Below, in pieces: positions 8,442 to 17,845 of a DNA stretch of 64,000 nt. Origin of the DNA: CAYRDC01 sp964422925 (GTDB lineage Bacteria; Bacteroidota; Bacteroidia; Chitinophagales; S012-47); assembly GCA_964422925.1 (NCBI GenBank), contig CAYRDC010000004.1, forward strand, positions 62,001-126,000, in the 5' to 3' direction. The notes below the pieces were generated by a model, which made no database searches, was not told the origin of the DNA, and saw only the letters and a program-made list of their open reading frames with translations. The first letter of the stretch is position 1, and each line of letters starts with the position of its first letter. The translations under genes and the position numbers were made by a program.

Positions 8442-9794
8442 TTGGAAACAATCCCCGGGGAGTCGGTTGTAATTATTCATTCAATTTCCAATTGGATCCC
8501 AGCCGGGATACAGCCTGTCAACTGGGAAACGGCCATTGCCCTGGGGGTTGTATTGATTTTGCTGCTGATCTCCGCCCTTATCAGCGGTTCGGAAGTGGCT
8601 TTCTTTTCGCTGGGGCCTTCAGTTTACAAAGAGCTCCGGCAAAGAAAGACCCGGAAGAGCAAACTGATCCTGAAACTGCTGGAGAAACCCAGGTACCTGC
8701 TGGCCACTATTTTAATTACCAACAACCTGGTAAATATCGGTATCATCATTCTCAGCTATTTCATCATACGGCAGGTATTTACGTTTGAATCCACCCTGGC
8801 TGCTTTCCTGATTAATGTGGTTTTGGTAACGCTGTTGCTGGTCTTGTTTGGAGAAGTAATGCCAAAGGTATATGCCAACGTGCACAACCTCACTTTTGCC
8901 AGCCGCATGGCACGGCCTCTTTATATCCTGCGCCAGCTTTTTAAACCGCTCAGTTATTTGCTGGTTCATTCAACTGCCCTGGTTGACCGCAGAATTGTCC
9001 GGCACCATCCCGAACAGGCTACCCGCGATGAAATAGACCAGGCCATTGACATTGCTGCCGGGAAATCAGCTACAGAGGAAGAACTCTCCATGCTGAAAGG
9101 AATTGTTCAATTTGGGAACATTACGGTAAGGCAGATCATGCGCTCGAGGGTGGACACCGTGGCCATTGACTTAAACAGCAATTACGAGGAGGTGTATCGC
9201 ATTGTCAATGAATCGGGTTTTTCACGGTTTCCGGTTTACAGGGATGACCTGGACCACGTGGAAGGTTTTCTGTACGCCAAAGACATGCTGCCTTACCTGG
9301 ATGAAGGGAAAGACTTTGCCTGGCAACAACTGATCCGCCCGCCCATTTTTGTGCCTGAAAACAAAAAAATCGATGACCTGCTCTTTGAGTTCCAACAAAA
9401 AAAGATTCACCTGGCCGTGGTAGTGGACGAATATGGCGGCACTTCCGGTATTGTTTCCCTGGAAGACATACTGGAAGAGATTTTCGGGGAGATCAAGGAC
9501 GAATTTGATTACCAGACTGAAATTGAATACGAGCAGCTCGATGAAAACACCTATGTGTTTGAAGGGAAGACCCTGATCAATGACGTTTGCAAGGTACTGG
9601 ACCTGCCAGGTGACTATTTTGACGAAGTCCGGGGCGAATCGGATTCTGTGGCAGGCCTTGTGCTGGAGATTAACGGAAAATTTCCCGCTCCCGGGGAGGC
9701 CGTTGTATACAAAAACTTCCGTTTTTCTGTTGTATCGGCTACCAAAAGGCGAATTAAAAAAATTAAGCTCACGATTTTGCATGATAACCTCTAA
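8442..9794 (+). CDS. gldE: Gliding motility-associated protein GldE (CNNM/DUF21-CBS-CorC_HlyC family)
   Basis: A 450-residue inner-membrane protein. An N-terminal DUF21/CNNM domain (about 30-200) with several membrane segments contains SALISGSEVAFFSL. Two CBS domains follow (about 225-345; QIMRSRVDTVAI, then KKIHLAVVVDEYGGTSGIVSLEDILEE), then a CorC_HlyC domain to the end. The general family transports or senses Mg2+/Co2+. This branch, encoded between ssb and gldD, is GldE, which supports gliding and T9SS function with GldD. No ATG lies near the N-terminus; the plausible start is TTG at 8442, 30 bp after ssb. The 3' end overlaps gldD by 14 bp. Confidence 0.88.
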   Translation: METIPGESVVIIHSISNWIPAGIQPVNWETAIALGVVLILLLISALISGSEVAFFSLGPSVYKELRQRKTRKSKLILKLLEKPRYLLATILITNNLVNIGIIILSYFIIRQVFTFESTLAAFLINVVLVTLLLVLFGEVMPKVYANVHNLTFASRMARPLYILRQLFKPLSYLLVHSTALVDRRIVRHHPEQATRDEIDQAIDIAAGKSATEEELSMLKGIVQFGNITVRQIMRSRVDTVAIDLNSNYEEVYRIVNESGFSRFPVYRDDLDHVEGFLYAKDMLPYLDEGKDFAWQQLIRPPIFVPENKKIDDLLFEFQQKKIHLAVVVDEYGGTSGIVSLEDILEEIFGEIKDEFDYQTEIEYEQLDENTYVFEGKTLINDVCKVLDLPGDYFDEVRGESDSVAGLVLEINGKFPAPGEAVVYKNFRFSVVSATKRRIKKIKLTILHDNL

Positions 9795-10383
9795 ACTCAA
9801 AATCAGCCTCCTTTTCCTGATTGCTTATTTATGGCTGGGCTGCAACCCGAACTACACGCCCCGGCCGAAGGACTATCCCTACATCGACCTGCCGGAAAAA
9901 ATTTACCGGGAATACAACTCGGAAGAGTGCCCTTTTACTTTTGAATATCCCGTCTATGCTGAAGTGGTAAAAGACAGTTTTTTCTTTAACGAACCGATAA
10001 AAGACCCCTGCTGGCTCAATATCCGCTTTCCGGGGCTCAATGCCACGATTTATATCAGCTATAAACCCATTGGAGAAGAATACTCGTTGCAAAAACTGGC
10101 CGATGATGCCTACCGGCTTACTTTTAAACATGCCGAAAGAGCCGATTATATCGAACCCGAAACCCTGGAAACGCCCAACGGAGTGTATGGCCTGATGTAC
10201 TTTGTAGGCGGTAATGCTGCTTCATCCACCCAGTTTTTCCTGACCGATACTGTTTCTCATTTTCTTCGTGGAGCACTTTACTTTGGGAATGAACCCAATG
10301 TCGATTCCCTGGCCCCTGCCATTAAATTTGTCAACGAAGACATCATGCATCTGATCGAAACGCTGCGATGGAAAAATTCCTGA
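9781..10383 (+). CDS. gldD: Gliding motility lipoprotein GldD
   Basis: Start chosen at ATG 9781, giving a lipoprotein signal MITSKLKISLLFLIAYLWLG with lipidated Cys21. The mature part contains TPRPKDYPYIDLP, CPFTFEYPVYAEV and a long alpha/beta region ending HLIETLRW, the GldD pattern. GldD is essential for gliding and T9SS secretion in Flavobacterium; this role is taken from that family. The gene overlaps gldE by 14 bp, so the pair is translationally coupled. About 200 residues, full length. Longer upstream in-frame sequence lies inside gldE and is not part of the gene. Confidence 0.93.
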   Translation: MITSKLKISLLFLIAYLWLGCNPNYTPRPKDYPYIDLPEKIYREYNSEECPFTFEYPVYAEVVKDSFFFNEPIKDPCWLNIRFPGLNATIYISYKPIGEEYSLQKLADDAYRLTFKHAERADYIEPETLETPNGVYGLMYFVGGNAASSTQFFLTDTVSHFLRGALYFGNEPNVDSLAPAIKFVNEDIMHLIETLRWKNS

Positions 10384-10431
10384 ACTCCAAACAGGGACAT
10401 TTCCTAAATTCATCAATGCAAATCCACAGGT

Positions 10432-12543
10432 GTGCCGGAAAAAAATCTACTTGATACAGCCATAGAATATCTGAAAGGGGTGGGCCCGGCCCGGGCGGAA
10501 ATCCTGAAAAAAGAAGCTGGCATTTTCACTTTTCAGGACCTTTTGTATTATTTCCCCTTTCGCTATGTGGACCGTTCAAAAATCCACACCATTGCATCCA
10601 TCCGCTCTGACCTGGCTTATGTGCAGGTAAAAGGCACACTGGTTCGATGGGAAGAACTTGGTGAAGGCCGCAAAAAACGGCTGGCAGCCTACATCGCAGA
10701 CGATACCGGAACCCTGGAACTGGTTTGGTTCAAGGGAATCCGGTGGATCAAAACATCGCTGGAAACCGGCACGGAATACCTGGTGTTCGGAAGGCCGCAG
10801 GTATTCAAAGGCAGGGTAAACATTCCCCACCCGGAGATGGAAAAAACCGCTGCCATTGCCGGCCAGCCTAGGGGCAAATTCGAAGCCGTTTACCCGAGCA
10901 CTGAAAAGCTCAAGGCTCGGGGCCTGAACAGCAAGGGTTTCCTGAAGCTGGTCCGGAACCTGTTTGACAAGTTATCCCCGGAGAATCTGCCGGAAAATAT
11001 TCCCGGCAATATCCTCACCCGGTATAAACTGGCCGGCAGGTTCGAAGCCCTGAAGAACATTCATCTTCCGGAAAACGAACCGGCCCTCAAGGAAGCCAGA
11101 AGGCGCCTGAAGTTTGAAGAGCTTTTCATTCTCCAGGTAAAAATCCTGGGTGCCAAATGGGAAAGAACCAAACTGGTCCGCGGGCTGCCCATGCCCAATG
11201 TGCAGGGAGTGTTTCTGAGGTTTTACCAGGAACATCTTCCCTTTCAGCTGACCAATGCCCAGAAAAGGGTGCTTAAGGAAATCAGGAGGGATTTGCTGTC
11301 GGGCAGGCAGATGAACCGGCTGCTCCAGGGAGACGTGGGCAGCGGGAAAACCATAGTGGCGCTGATGACCATGCTCATGGCCTGCGACAATGGTTTCCAG
11401 GCCGTGTTAATGGCCCCCACCGAGATCCTGGCACAGCAGCATTTCAGCAGTATTTCCAGGCTGCTGGAACCCCTCCATATCCCCGTAGCTCTGCTTACCG
11501 GCAGTGTCAAAGGGGTACAAAGAAGGAAAATACTGGAGGGCCTCAAGGACGGCCGGATCAGCATTTTGATCGGCACCCACGCACTCATCGAGGAGCAAGT
11601 TGACCTCAAAAATCCCGGGCTGGTGATCATCGATGAACAGCATCGTTTCGGGGTAGCGCAGCGGGCACGGTTAGCCGCCAAATCATCGAGCCCCCCGCAC
11701 ATCCTCGTGATGACCGCCACGCCCATACCCCGCACCCTGGCCATGACCGTTTATGGCGACCTGGACGTTTCAGTGATTGATGAGATGCCTCCCGGCCGGA
11801 AACCAGTTACTACCGTACACCGCACGGAAAGGCAAAGGCCGCGGGTGTATTCATTCATTCGTAAAGAAATTGAAAAAGGGCACCAGGTCTACATCGTTTA
11901 CCCGCTGATCAGCGAATCAGCCAAACTGGAATACAAAGCCCTGATGGAGGGATACGAAACCGTGGCCGGGTTTTTCCCGCCCAACCAATACCGCTTGGGG
12001 GTGTTGCACGGCCAAATGAAACCCCGGGACAAGGAAATGGAGATGCAGCGATTCACGGAGGGCAAAACCCAGATTCTTATTTCCACCACGGTCATTGAAG
12101 TGGGCGTGGATGTACCCAATGCCACGGTAATGCTTATCGAGAGCGCTGAACGTTTCGGCTTGTCACAATTGCATCAGCTGCGGGGGCGCATAGGCCGCGG
12201 AGCAAGCCAATCCTTGTGCATTTTGCTTACCCCGGAAAAAATCTCACACGAAGCCCGCAGGCGTATGCAGGTAATGGCCGGCACAAGTGACGGGTTTAAA
12301 ATCGCTGAAGTGGATTTGGAGCTTCGGGGACCGGGTGAAATTGAAGGCACCCTCCAAAGCGGCCACCTGCGTTTTGCCATCGCAGACCTGAAAACCGACC
12401 ATAATATCCTGGTAGCCGCCCGTGATGCGGCCAAGGAACTCATCAAAAACGATCCGGAATTGCTCCGCTTGGAGCACAAGGGATTGAAAAAATTTCTGGA
12501 AACCAAATACAGGGGGAAAACAGCCTGGGGCCGCGTGGCCTGA
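10432..12543 (+). CDS. recG: ATP-dependent DNA helicase RecG
   Basis: A branched-DNA helicase that remodels stalled forks and Holliday junctions. The N-terminal wedge/OB domain has LKGVGPARAEILKKEAGIFTF and a beta-rich part to about residue 180. Motif I GDVGSGKT is near 301-308, motif II DEQH near 400, motif III TATPIPRT near 425. The C-terminal helicase domain has STTVIEVGVDVPNA and LHQLRGRIGRGA. 703 residues is normal. The start is a GTG (gtgccggaaaaa) 49 bp after gldD. The stop abuts the convergent small lipoprotein gene with no spacer. Confidence 0.96.
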   Translation: MPEKNLLDTAIEYLKGVGPARAEILKKEAGIFTFQDLLYYFPFRYVDRSKIHTIASIRSDLAYVQVKGTLVRWEELGEGRKKRLAAYIADDTGTLELVWFKGIRWIKTSLETGTEYLVFGRPQVFKGRVNIPHPEMEKTAAIAGQPRGKFEAVYPSTEKLKARGLNSKGFLKLVRNLFDKLSPENLPENIPGNILTRYKLAGRFEALKNIHLPENEPALKEARRRLKFEELFILQVKILGAKWERTKLVRGLPMPNVQGVFLRFYQEHLPFQLTNAQKRVLKEIRRDLLSGRQMNRLLQGDVGSGKTIVALMTMLMACDNGFQAVLMAPTEILAQQHFSSISRLLEPLHIPVALLTGSVKGVQRRKILEGLKDGRISILIGTHALIEEQVDLKNPGLVIIDEQHRFGVAQRARLAAKSSSPPHILVMTATPIPRTLAMTVYGDLDVSVIDEMPPGRKPVTTVHRTERQRPRVYSFIRKEIEKGHQVYIVYPLISESAKLEYKALMEGYETVAGFFPPNQYRLGVLHGQMKPRDKEMEMQRFTEGKTQILISTTVIEVGVDVPNATVMLIESAERFGLSQLHQLRGRIGRGASQSLCILLTPEKISHEARRRMQVMAGTSDGFKIAEVDLELRGPGEIEGTLQSGHLRFAIADLKTDHNILVAARDAAKELIKNDPELLRLEHKGLKKFLETKYRGKTAWGRVA

Positions 12544-12729
12544 TCATCGCATCATTTTTTTTGGAAACAAATCCTGGTTCGACCTCCTGTGGCTACGCTT
12601 GAATTTATATTGCCCTGTTTTCTTATTGTATGTGGCCGGACAACCGGATTTCCGGTTGCAGGACGTGGGCACACTTACAAGGAATACTGCCACGGTAAGC
12701 ATTGTCAGATAGGTTAGAATCCTTTTCAT
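12544..12729 (-). CDS. Small lipoprotein (61 residues)
   Basis: The N-terminus MKRILTYLTMLTVAVFLVSV is a signal peptide, and PTSCNRKSGC gives a likely lipidation Cys24. The mature part is only about 38 residues, rich in Lys and Arg, and ends DLFPKKMMR. Short lipoproteins with this kind of LFPKK tail occur in other Bacteroidota, but I know of no function. A TATATTTG box (12775-12782, minus strand) lies 46 bp upstream of the start and would make it a single-gene transcript. It is convergent with recG. Confidence 0.6.
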   Translation of the reverse strand: MKRILTYLTMLTVAVFLVSVPTSCNRKSGCPATYNKKTGQYKFKRSHRRSNQDLFPKKMMR

Positions 12730-12774
12730 ACAAACGCTTTAACGGATTTCCGGGATACATGTTTTTGGAAGGTT

Positions 12775-12782
12775 CAAATATA
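12775..12782 (-). promoter_or_regulatory. Bacteroidota -7 box (TATATTTG) for the small lipoprotein gene
   Basis: TATATTTG on the minus strand matches the Bacteroidota primary sigma consensus TAnnTTTG exactly. It lies 46 bp before the ATG at 12729 and just downstream of the hairpin at 12788-12813. No clear -33 TTG is seen at the expected spacing. Confidence 0.45.
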
Positions 12783-12787
12783 AGGAA

Positions 12788-12813
12788 AGCCCGCGCCAAA
12801 CCGGGCGCGGGCT
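12788..12813 (-). terminator. Hairpin terminator after the VWA-domain gene
   Basis: AGCCCGCGCC pairs with GGCGCGGGCT through 10 GC-rich base pairs around a 6-nt loop. On the minus strand it comes 49 bp after the VWA gene stop. It is followed only by a weakly T-rich TTTCCTTATA, so termination may be imperfect. Confidence 0.65.
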
Positions 12814-12861
12814 CACACCATGAAAACCAACCGTCAATCAAAACTCATCAAATAGTCCCCG

Positions 12862-14841
12862 TTATTTACTGACGACAATCTGCAGGCAGGATTGCACCAG
12901 CTGAATAAATTCCGCCCGGTAACCGTTCAGGTCAGGTCCCTGGGCTTTCTTGGCTAGTTCAAGCACCTGGGCGTAGCTGCCATTGCCTTTGTATTGTGAA
13001 TCGCGCAACAGGAGGCCGAATTCAGTCACAGCCGCGGCCCACCGAAAATCATCAGTGCTTTGGTCCAGGGGACGGTAATTGAACTTCACCGGGAAGGACA
13101 ACAGGCAGCTTTTATCTCCGTCAGGCTGCTTATAGCGCATTTTCAGGGTCATAATCTCCCCGCTTTCATAGGCTTCGGGCTTGATGCGCTGTTCCTGGTA
13201 TTTCAGCCCGCCAAACATATCAGGCTGTGAAGACTGCTTGCCGGGATCCGACTGCATGCCTTCCAGCGCGGCTTTCGTGGGAATTATTTCATACATCGCG
13301 GTCACCGTATGCCCGGCTCCCAGTTCCCCGGCATCTTTTTGATCGTTATCGAAATCCTCGTTGTTCATCACTCGATTTTCATAACCCACCAGGCGGTATT
13401 CCTTGACTATGGCCGGGTTGAACTCAACCTGCAGTTTTACATCTTTGGCAATGGTGAAAAGCGTGGCCCGCATATCGGTCACAAACACTTTGTCGGCTTC
13501 ATTTTCATTGTCGATGTAGAAATAATTGCCGTTGCCCTTGTCAGCCAGCTTTTCCATTTTTGAATCCTTGTAATTCCCCATTCCGAAACCGCAAACGGTC
13601 AGGAACACTCCGGATTCCCTTTTTTCTTCAATTAGCCGTACCATTTCAGCATCTGAAGAAGCGCCTACGTTGAAATCTCCATCCGTAACGAGGATTACAC
13701 GGTTATTCCCTTCTTCAATAAAATTCTCCAGAGCCACCTTGTAGGCCAGTTTTATGCCGGCCCCTCCGGCCGTTGAACCTCCGGCACTCAGCCGGTTGAT
13801 GGCATTCTTGATGGTTTTTTTCTGATTGCCCGGTGTGGAAGGCAGCACCAGCCCGGCAGCACCCGCGTACACCACGATCGCCACGTGGTCGCTTTCCTGC
13901 AATTGGTCCACCAGTTTACTGAGAGCGGTTTTCACCAGCGGCAATTTTTGCGGATGCTCCATTGATCCGGACACATCAATCAGGAACACCAGGTTGCTGG
14001 GTTGCAGGTTCTCATAATCCACATCTTTTCCCTGCAAGCCGATATGCAACAGGTAGGCTTGCGGATTCCAGGGGCAATCAGACAATTCGGTATAGACTCT
14101 GAAAGGCACATCATCTTCCGGCTGCAAATAATCGTAGTCAAAATAGTTAACCAGTTCTTCCACCCGGATGGCATCGGCCGGGGGCATCTGGCCCATAGTC
14201 AGGAACCTGCGCATATTGCTATAGGAAGCATTGTCCACGTCAATACTGAAAGTGGACAGGGGTTCATTCAAGGCTTTTTTGAAATTGTTTTCATAAATCC
14301 GGTCGTATTCTTCCGTATTGAAACCGGTTTCACTGTAACCGTCATACATCCATGAAGCCGTTCCCGCATTGCCCATGATGCCATAGGCTGATTTTGCCAT
14401 AGACCGGGGCGGTGCATAGCCAACCAATTCTTCAGCTTCGCTAATTGAATCCATCAGGAGAACGGGTTCCTGGTCTGCCTTAATGTTTGGATCAGGCTTT
14501 AGCAAAACATCCAAACGATTCAGGGAATTTCCATGCATGATAAAATGCTCGATAGTTTGCCGGATAAAACCGGCCTTGCTAATACGGATGGTATACTCTC
14601 CTTCCGGGATCATGCCTATGGAAAAATGTCCGAGCGAATCAGTAACCGCCTTCCGGCCAAGTTCAACAATAAAGATTTCCGCGTGGTTAAGAGGAATCCG
14701 GCTTTCTGAATGGCTTACCGTACCACTCAGGGTACAGGTAACCGGTAATTCATTATGCTTTAAAACCCAGGCATTGACACTCAGGAAAATGGCGGTTAAT
14801 ACAGCCAGCGATAAGGACAAATTCAGTGCTTTTTTCATCAT
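12862..14841 (-). CDS. Secreted VWA-domain protein with N-terminal carboxypeptidase-regulatory-like domain (YfbK type)
   Basis: A 659-residue exported protein. After an N-terminal signal or anchor (about 1-26) comes a carboxypeptidase-regulatory-like beta domain (CTLSGTVSHSESRIPLNHAE, about 35-115). A conserved region follows (STFSIDVDNASYSNMRRFL). Then a von Willebrand factor A domain has a complete MIDAS start LIDVSGSM near residue 290 and VTDGDFNVG further on. The last 180 residues match the DUF3520 tail of YfbK-like proteins. VWA domains bind ligands through Mg2+; the actual partner is unknown. Single gene with its own terminator (12788-12813). Confidence 0.85.
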   Translation of the reverse strand: MMKKALNLSLSLAVLTAIFLSVNAWVLKHNELPVTCTLSGTVSHSESRIPLNHAEIFIVELGRKAVTDSLGHFSIGMIPEGEYTIRISKAGFIRQTIEHFIMHGNSLNRLDVLLKPDPNIKADQEPVLLMDSISEAEELVGYAPPRSMAKSAYGIMGNAGTASWMYDGYSETGFNTEEYDRIYENNFKKALNEPLSTFSIDVDNASYSNMRRFLTMGQMPPADAIRVEELVNYFDYDYLQPEDDVPFRVYTELSDCPWNPQAYLLHIGLQGKDVDYENLQPSNLVFLIDVSGSMEHPQKLPLVKTALSKLVDQLQESDHVAIVVYAGAAGLVLPSTPGNQKKTIKNAINRLSAGGSTAGGAGIKLAYKVALENFIEEGNNRVILVTDGDFNVGASSDAEMVRLIEEKRESGVFLTVCGFGMGNYKDSKMEKLADKGNGNYFYIDNENEADKVFVTDMRATLFTIAKDVKLQVEFNPAIVKEYRLVGYENRVMNNEDFDNDQKDAGELGAGHTVTAMYEIIPTKAALEGMQSDPGKQSSQPDMFGGLKYQEQRIKPEAYESGEIMTLKMRYKQPDGDKSCLLSFPVKFNYRPLDQSTDDFRWAAAVTEFGLLLRDSQYKGNGSYAQVLELAKKAQGPDLNGYRAEFIQLVQSCLQIVVSK

Positions 14842-14968
14842 ACAGCAATTTAAGTGGTTAATTCAACAGAATAAGTCTGACAGCAATAGTCATCAGTCAG
14901 GATGCAGACCACCCCTGGGTTTCCATAAACAGCACTGAATAATTGATTGAGGAAAATTGCCGGAAAGG

Positions 14969-15724
14969 CTATGGATTCAGGATCTTTTGCCAGCCAATGC
15001 CGGATTGTACAAGCGACCTGGCTGCTTCCTCCACATTGAGGTAAACGGAGGAATGCAAATATTTTTCATCGTGATAATAGGCAAATACACAAGTTCCTCC
15101 CTTAATGTAATCGATCACTTGTTTGTAAATATCCTGTGGAATGGCCGGGCAGCCCCAGCTTCGTCCAATGCGACCGGTTTCCGCTAATCCGGGATCCACA
15201 TAATCGGCCTGGTGTATTACAATGGAACGCCTGCGAGCATTATCATTAAACCCATTATCCAGCCCTGTAAGGATGAGGGAATAACCATTTTGCCCGACAT
15301 AGGTACTGCCGGTCACGTAAAAACCCAAGCTGGATTGATGAGAATTCAACCGGTTTGAAAAATACCGGGCATATTCCAGCCCGCTATTGGAACCGTGAGC
15401 CACGAGGGTATGAAACACTACCTGTTTTTTATCCAGGTCAATGGTAAAAAAACGATCCTGCCGGGAGGACAGGCTGTAGTCAATAATGGTGATGACGTTT
15501 TTTTCAGAAAGCTGGCCCGCATTTTTCAAATTAAGATATCCCATTAAAGCATAGCTGAACGCTTCGTAAGATAGATGGTATTTTTCCAATTCCAGATCGG
15601 CATACAAGGTTGCCGCATAATGGTCAAACAACGCCCGGGCGTTTTTCACGTCAGGCTCGTTGGCATGTACGCGCATCGGCATTACCAGCAATACAATTCC
15701 TATTAGCAGAGATACAACTCGCAT
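14969..15724 (-). CDS. Murein L,D-transpeptidase catalytic-domain protein (YkuD_2-like)
   Basis: A 251-residue exported protein; MRVVSLLIGIVLLVMPMRVHA is a signal peptide. The catalytic region has HTLVAHGSNSG (about 105-115), SIVIHQADYV with His171, and GRSWGCPAIP with the candidate nucleophile Cys192. This is the cysteine L,D-transpeptidase arrangement of the YkuD_2 group found in Bacteroidota and Proteobacteria. Expected role is cell-wall cross-link formation or exchange in the periplasm. A 250-bp spacer separates it from the divergent arginase gene. Confidence 0.85.
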   Translation of the reverse strand: MRVVSLLIGIVLLVMPMRVHANEPDVKNARALFDHYAATLYADLELEKYHLSYEAFSYALMGYLNLKNAGQLSEKNVITIIDYSLSSRQDRFFTIDLDKKQVVFHTLVAHGSNSGLEYARYFSNRLNSHQSSLGFYVTGSTYVGQNGYSLILTGLDNGFNDNARRRSIVIHQADYVDPGLAETGRIGRSWGCPAIPQDIYKQVIDYIKGGTCVFAYYHDEKYLHSSVYLNVEEAARSLVQSGIGWQKILNP

Positions 15725-15951
15725 AAATCCGTAACCATCGGTTTCCTTAAAAACAATAGAGATACTCTTTGAGTGGGCGGTAGCAGTAGCATTATAACTA
15801 CGAAATAATCCGGATTAGGTTGTTGGCCGGAGCAATTATAGGAGTTTTTCGGCAGAAATAACAATAATCTGAACAGCCAATTACCTCTCTGAGTAGTTTT
15901 TTAAGATTTTTTAATCCCCCCGGTCGAAGATCCGGCTTTGATTTTCTTTAT

Positions 15952-15959
15952 TAGATTTG
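15952..15959 (+). promoter_or_regulatory. Bacteroidota -7 box (TAGATTTG) for the arginase gene
   Basis: TAGATTTG matches TAnnTTTG exactly and ends 16 bp before the arginase ATG. The nearest TTTG upstream (15937-15940) is too close to be a -33 element. The remaining 200 bp of this divergent spacer show no other clear element. Confidence 0.45.
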
Positions 15960-15975
15960 TTGACCTCCCAAGTAT

Positions 15976-16929
15976 ATGAAAACGATTCGGCTCATAGAAG
16001 TACCTTCGGAGCTGGGTGCCGGAACACGAGGCGCCAGCCTGGGGATTGAAGCTATAAAATTGGCTTCCCTGAGTTTCAACAGCAAATTATTCCAGGGATT
16101 GAAAAACCACCGGGTAGAAACCGAGAACGAACTGCTGTTTGAAATGGATCAATTTCCTTGGGCGCACCGCATCAACGGGATTGTAGAAGTGTGCCGCAGG
16201 CTGGCTGATACGGTAAGCGATACCCTGCTGGCCGGAGAATTCCCTATTGTGCTTACCGGGGATCACAGCAATGCCATTGGAACAATAGGCGGTATCAAGA
16301 AGGCATTTGCGGATCAGCGGTTGGGAATAATCTGGATTGATGCCCATGCCGACTTGCACACGCCATATACCACACCATCCGGCAATGTACACGGGATGCC
16401 ATTGGCCTGTGCTCTTCATACGGATAATGCGGAAAAACAAAACCGCATTCCTTCTGAAAAAACCATAGCTCTATGGTCAGAACTGAAGAATACGGGCACC
16501 AGCCAACCTAAAGTTTTACCGCAAGACATCGTATTCATTGGCTTGAGGGATTTTGAGGAGGAAGAGGATTATCTGATTAAAAAATACAACATCCAGGTTA
16601 TCGATATGGCCCTGGTTCATGAACATGGCGCGGAAGCCATGGTCGGCCGGGCCCTGCAACATCTAGAGGAATGTGATATCGTGTATGTTTCCTTCGATGT
16701 GGACAGTCAGGATCCCGCTTTCTCAAGGGGCACCGGCACTCCGGTACCCGGAGGGTTTTCAGAAGACGAAGCCATCAGCCTGGTAACCAACCTGATGACT
16801 GACGAACGTGTAAAATGTTTTGAAATTTCAGAAGTGAATCCATTGCTGGATAACATGAATCAAACCGGGAAAAATGCCTTCAAAATCCTGGACCAGACTG
16901 TTTTGTCCCTCAAACCCAGGCTTAATTAA
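15976..16929 (+). CDS. Arginase/agmatinase (ureohydrolase) family protein, probably arginase
   Basis: A 317-residue ureohydrolase that would hydrolyse arginine to ornithine and urea. All binuclear Mn ligands are visible: His97 in LTGDHSNAIG, Asp122, His124 and Asp126 in IDAHADLHTP, and Asp241 and Asp243 in SFDVDSQDP. SGNVHGMPLA (about 135-144) is the arginase substrate loop, and EVNPLLD closes the C-terminal motif. The loop favours arginase over agmatinase, but the substrate is inferred. It overlaps tail-to-tail by 4 bp with an amidinotransferase-fold hydrolase, also likely to act on a guanidino or ureido compound. Confidence 0.88.
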   Translation: MKTIRLIEVPSELGAGTRGASLGIEAIKLASLSFNSKLFQGLKNHRVETENELLFEMDQFPWAHRINGIVEVCRRLADTVSDTLLAGEFPIVLTGDHSNAIGTIGGIKKAFADQRLGIIWIDAHADLHTPYTTPSGNVHGMPLACALHTDNAEKQNRIPSEKTIALWSELKNTGTSQPKVLPQDIVFIGLRDFEEEEDYLIKKYNIQVIDMALVHEHGAEAMVGRALQHLEECDIVYVSFDVDSQDPAFSRGTGTPVPGGFSEDEAISLVTNLMTDERVKCFEISEVNPLLDNMNQTGKNAFKILDQTVLSLKPRLN

Positions 16930-17834
16930 TAATACATCAGTTTCAGGCAAGCCACACTGCCGCCTGATTTGAGAAACTCCGAAGTATCCAGCTCATAAAC
17001 TTTATAGCCGGCAGATTCCAGGTAAGATACCACAGACTCACCGTTTTTGGGTACAATTCCAATCGGTTTCGGATCGGTAGGGATGAGATGGGCGTTTAAT
17101 GAAAAGGATTGAATGGCTTCCCTTTCAGGTACATAAATCAATTCTTTGAAAACCCGTTGCAGGCAGATAAGGGAATCTTCAGAAAAAGCATTCGGGCAAA
17201 TAATGGCCAATTCATCGCTGACCGGCAGGAAACATGTGTCCAAATGATAAAAATATTCTGAGACCAGTTCTACGGCTACGATATCAATATCCAGCAGGCG
17301 GGCAGCCTCTTCCAGACCTACCAGTGTGGACCTTTGCCCATATCCTCCTATTACCAAATCACGTCCGGGAACCGGAATAAGATCGCCCATGCCTTCCAGA
17401 ACGACTCCTGAATTCGGGCGCAGGATCTTGTATTCTTTTTCCCGGTAAAATTGTTCAAAATACGGGACTTCCTTTTGTCGCTGCCCATATTTCATCCGGC
17501 TCATCAAAGCCATTAACTCACCCTTCCGGTTCCGCCAGGGAAAACTTTGGTTTGCAGCAAAAACCATATCATCCAGTCCTTCCATAGGAGGCAAAATACG
17601 GATCTCACCTATGAGATGTTCATCCTGTAATTCTTTGTACAGAGTAAATAGTTTCTGCCATTGTTTCCGGGCCTGGGAAATGTTTACTGGTTCATCTTTT
17701 TGCATGTAGGGGTTATAATCGCCCCGAACCTGGTAATAAGCCGGGTTACACAGCAAAACATTAAGCGGTTCTTTTCTCTCAGCATATTCGCCAACCGAAA
17801 AAGAGGATTTAATATGTTCCGGTAAAAGCAACAT
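16926..17834 (-). CDS. Amidinotransferase/dimethylarginine dimethylaminohydrolase-fold hydrolase
   Basis: A 302-residue alpha/beta-propeller enzyme of the arginine deiminase/DDAH superfamily. The pattern CNPAYYQVRGDYNP (about 29-42), GLDDMVFAANQSF, the acidic EGMGD (146-150), His197-Asp199 in YHLDTC and nucleophile Cys296 in GGSVACLKL form the usual catalytic set. Relatives hydrolyse arginine, methylarginines or citrulline-type substrates; which one is not decidable here. I chose ATG 17834 because the longer frame runs into nosY. The gene starts 11 bp after the nosY stop, so it looks like the last gene of the nos operon. That placement may be accidental. Confidence 0.8.
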   Translation of the reverse strand: MLLLPEHIKSSFSVGEYAERKEPLNVLLCNPAYYQVRGDYNPYMQKDEPVNISQARKQWQKLFTLYKELQDEHLIGEIRILPPMEGLDDMVFAANQSFPWRNRKGELMALMSRMKYGQRQKEVPYFEQFYREKEYKILRPNSGVVLEGMGDLIPVPGRDLVIGGYGQRSTLVGLEEAARLLDIDIVAVELVSEYFYHLDTCFLPVSDELAIICPNAFSEDSLICLQRVFKELIYVPEREAIQSFSLNAHLIPTDPKPIGIVPKNGESVVSYLESAGYKVYELDTSEFLKSGGSVACLKLMYY

Positions 17835-17845
17835 ACTGATATTAA

